Shown piece by piece: positions 63,031-64,000 of a stretch of 64,000 bases of DNA; position 1 is the first letter of the stretch; the number at the start of each line of letters is the position of its first letter. The position numbers and the translations under genes are program-made. The DNA lies in contig NZ_BMIK01000023.1 in assembly GCF_014642075.1 (NCBI RefSeq), forward strand, positions 1-64,000, written 5' to 3'. The stretch is from Parapedobacter defluvii (GTDB lineage Bacteria > Bacteroidota > Bacteroidia > Sphingobacteriales > Sphingobacteriaceae). Under the pieces are notes generated by a model. That model was not told where the DNA came from and made no database searches. It was given only the letters and a program-made list of their open reading frames with translations.

Positions 63031-63455
63031 GGCGTAACACTTCCCTGCACGTAGGTGCAGCACTCCTATCGATTTATATCCTATTCCATGCCTGCCAAAG
63101 TGAACAAGCGATACGGACCGCCCAATATGCAGTAAACGGACAAAAACTATATGGGATGCATTGTCAGAATTGCCACGGCGCAAAGGGCGAAGGATTAGGT
63201 ACCCTTTATCCGCCGTTAACCGACAGTACCTTCCTGATCACCCGTCGGAAGCAACTCCCCTGCATCGTAAAAAACGGTTCGTCCTCCCCCATCCAGGTCG
63301 GCGGAAAGACATTTAATACCGAGATGCCCTCCAATCCACAACTTACCCCCATTGAAACAGCCTATGTCCTTACATACATAGGCAACTCATTTGGCAACAA
63401 AATGGGTATTTTTACAGTAGAGGAAGTGCAGCAGGCTTTGGCGGACTGCCGTTAA
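63027..63455 (+). CDS. Class I c-type cytochrome lipoprotein
   Basis: 142 residues. The N-terminus has a hydrophobic segment ending FHAC, a probable lipobox. The haem motif CQNCH (MHCQNCHGAKGEG) and a likely Met ligand in TEMPSNPQLTPIETAYVLTYI make it a single-haem cytochrome c. It probably carries electrons in the periplasm for a terminal oxidase; its overlap with the Sco gene (ATGA) supports that link. Confidence 0.92.
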   Translation: MRRNTSLHVGAALLSIYILFHACQSEQAIRTAQYAVNGQKLYGMHCQNCHGAKGEGLGTLYPPLTDSTFLITRRKQLPCIVKNGSSSPIQVGGKTFNTEMPSNPQLTPIETAYVLTYIGNSFGNKMGIFTVEEVQQALADCR

Positions 63456-63468
63456 TAAGGAACCTATG

Positions 63469-63852
63469 TTACAATACCAGGGCATTGAACAGTCGATCAA
63501 GTGTATCCCGCGCGTCCACACAAAGGCCCGGGTGCACAGCCGATAACTGAATGACGGTACTTCGCTTGGCTGTAAGCCACCGAAAACGCTCCGCAGGCGG
63601 CAAATCGGCAATGGGGCCTCCCGCACGCGCACCCTTGCAGATCAAATCAAAGCCTGTCAGGTAGGTTTCTAGTTCTTCCGCGTCATACGACGGATATAAC
63701 GCACGTAGTTTTTCAGCTGACAGTTCATATTTCATGTCGAGGAAACGCTGATCACGGGAATAAAGCACTACCCCGATGTTGATGAACTCTTCACGTTCCA
63801 CCCGGGGCACCCAACGGATCACGGCATACTCAAATAATTCTTTTCCTGGCAT
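63469..63852 (-). CDS. DUF3037 family protein
   Basis: 127 residues from MPGKELFEYAVIRWVPRVEREEFINIGVVLYSRDQRFLDMKYELSAEKLRALYPSYD, which is the DUF3037 pattern. The frame is open further upstream, but this start matches the family. Its upstream neighbour on this strand encodes a HipA-like kinase, with which DUF3037 genes are commonly paired. It overlaps that gene by 23 nt. Function unknown. Confidence 0.85.
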   Translation of the reverse strand: MPGKELFEYAVIRWVPRVEREEFINIGVVLYSRDQRFLDMKYELSAEKLRALYPSYDAEELETYLTGFDLICKGARAGGPIADLPPAERFRWLTAKRSTVIQLSAVHPGLCVDARDTLDRLFNALVL

Positions 63853-64000
63853 CTTGCGCTTCTTTAACAAAAACCCCTGACGCAGCAATCCGCATCTCCA
63901 AAAACTGTGCGTAGACCTTTTTGGCATCCGCAGGCAACACTCCTTCCTTATTGTTCAGCCATTCATCCGGCACCTGCTCCGTAATGCGTTGAATAACAGA
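63830..64000 (-). CDS. HipA-like kinase, C-terminal part (cut by window edge)
   Basis: The last 56 codons before a TGA at 63830-63832 run off the right edge. They read IQRITEQVPDEWLNNKEGVL and end KEAQDARKRII. The VPxEWL element and the following helix look like the end of the HipA-related kinases that accompany DUF3037. The kinase core is outside the window, so the assignment depends partly on the neighbour. The stop lies 23 nt inside the DUF3037 gene, so the two are coupled. Confidence 0.55.
   Translation of the reverse strand, partial: SVIQRITEQVPDEWLNNKEGVLPADAKKVYAQFLEMRIAASGVFVKEAQDARKRII

Noticed and set aside
61972-63183. A 403-codon open frame on the minus strand
   Set aside because: It lies opposite the lipoprotein, Sco and cytochrome c genes, whose motifs (lipobox, CPSIC, CQNCH) are unmistakable. 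It has no family resemblance and is a by-product of their codon use.
1-64000. tRNA, rRNA, CRISPR arrays or replication origin
   Set aside because: No regularly spaced repeats, tRNA-like cloverleaf stretches, rRNA-like sequence or DnaA-box clusters were noticed. A covariance-model search would be decisive.

Overview
The window looks like a chromosomal segment of a Sphingobacteriaceae-type Bacteroidota (near Sphingobacterium, Pedobacter or Parapedobacter; family-level guess only). The signs are Bacteroidota promoters with a -7 box of the form TAnnTTTG, an archaeal/eukaryotic-type prolyl-tRNA synthetase, a DUF4783-nadC-plsY cluster, a YWFCY-type conjugation coupling protein, FadL-like and other outer-membrane barrels, and many SPII lipoproteins. 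No tRNA, rRNA or CRISPR array was seen.

Bases 1 to about 13.6 kb are an accessory, visibly AT-richer region. Two diverged copies of a PhyH-type dioxygenase gene (66-740, C-terminally truncated; 12552-13331, complete) lie on the minus strand, each with a related upstream region, and bracket about 11.5 kb in which every gene is on the plus strand. Between them are a three-gene membrane operon behind a 26-bp perfect palindrome, a broken grpB gene, an orphan mobC/traG coupling-protein gene of a conjugative element, and cargo-like single genes: HD hydrolase, outer-membrane barrel, frameshifted GNAT, P-loop kinase, AraC regulator, VOC protein, LCMT-like methyltransferase, Crp-like regulator, extra peptide deformylase and GNAT. 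A 23-bp direct repeat (5604 and 11275) brackets most of the cargo. An intact IS4-type element (13858-15174, 9-bp target duplication) sits between this region and the conserved chromosome, just in front of a Gfo/Idh/MocA gene.

From 15.2 kb on, the content is ordinary chromosome. It holds a TetR-controlled tripartite efflux operon (16460-21204), CmoA, NdpA, a deacetylase, YceH, UspA, ferredoxin and LuxC-type reductase, an FtsE-like ATPase, grpE-dnaJ, an outer-membrane barrel, an isolated nuoC-nuoD pair behind pdxH, an M48 lipoprotein protease, DUF4783-nadC-plsY, gpmI, a TPR protein, lon, a CorC-type protein, pyrF, a 2-hydroxyacid dehydrogenase, a cystathionine gamma-synthase-type enzyme, proS, a low-complexity lipoprotein with a FadL-like barrel, dps, an NfeD protease, a LysM protein, uridine kinase, scoAB, an MFS carrier, a Sco/cytochrome c pair, and the start of a DUF3037/HipA-kinase locus.

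The observation I rate highest is regulatory. Three 16-bp sequences of the sigma-54 -24/-12 form (TGGCA-N7-TTGC, or TGC at -12) lie in front of grpE-dnaJ, lon and the barrel gene at 30806. The barrel gene also has two 15-bp palindromes of identical layout (TGAC-N7-GTCA), one 170 bp upstream as expected of an activator site. grpE has a tandem 11-bp repeat beginning GTCAAT about 100 bp upstream. This suggests a sigma-54 envelope/protein-folding stress regulon. A 58-residue cysteine-rich protein gene with its own good promoter (59268-59444) is a second item worth following.
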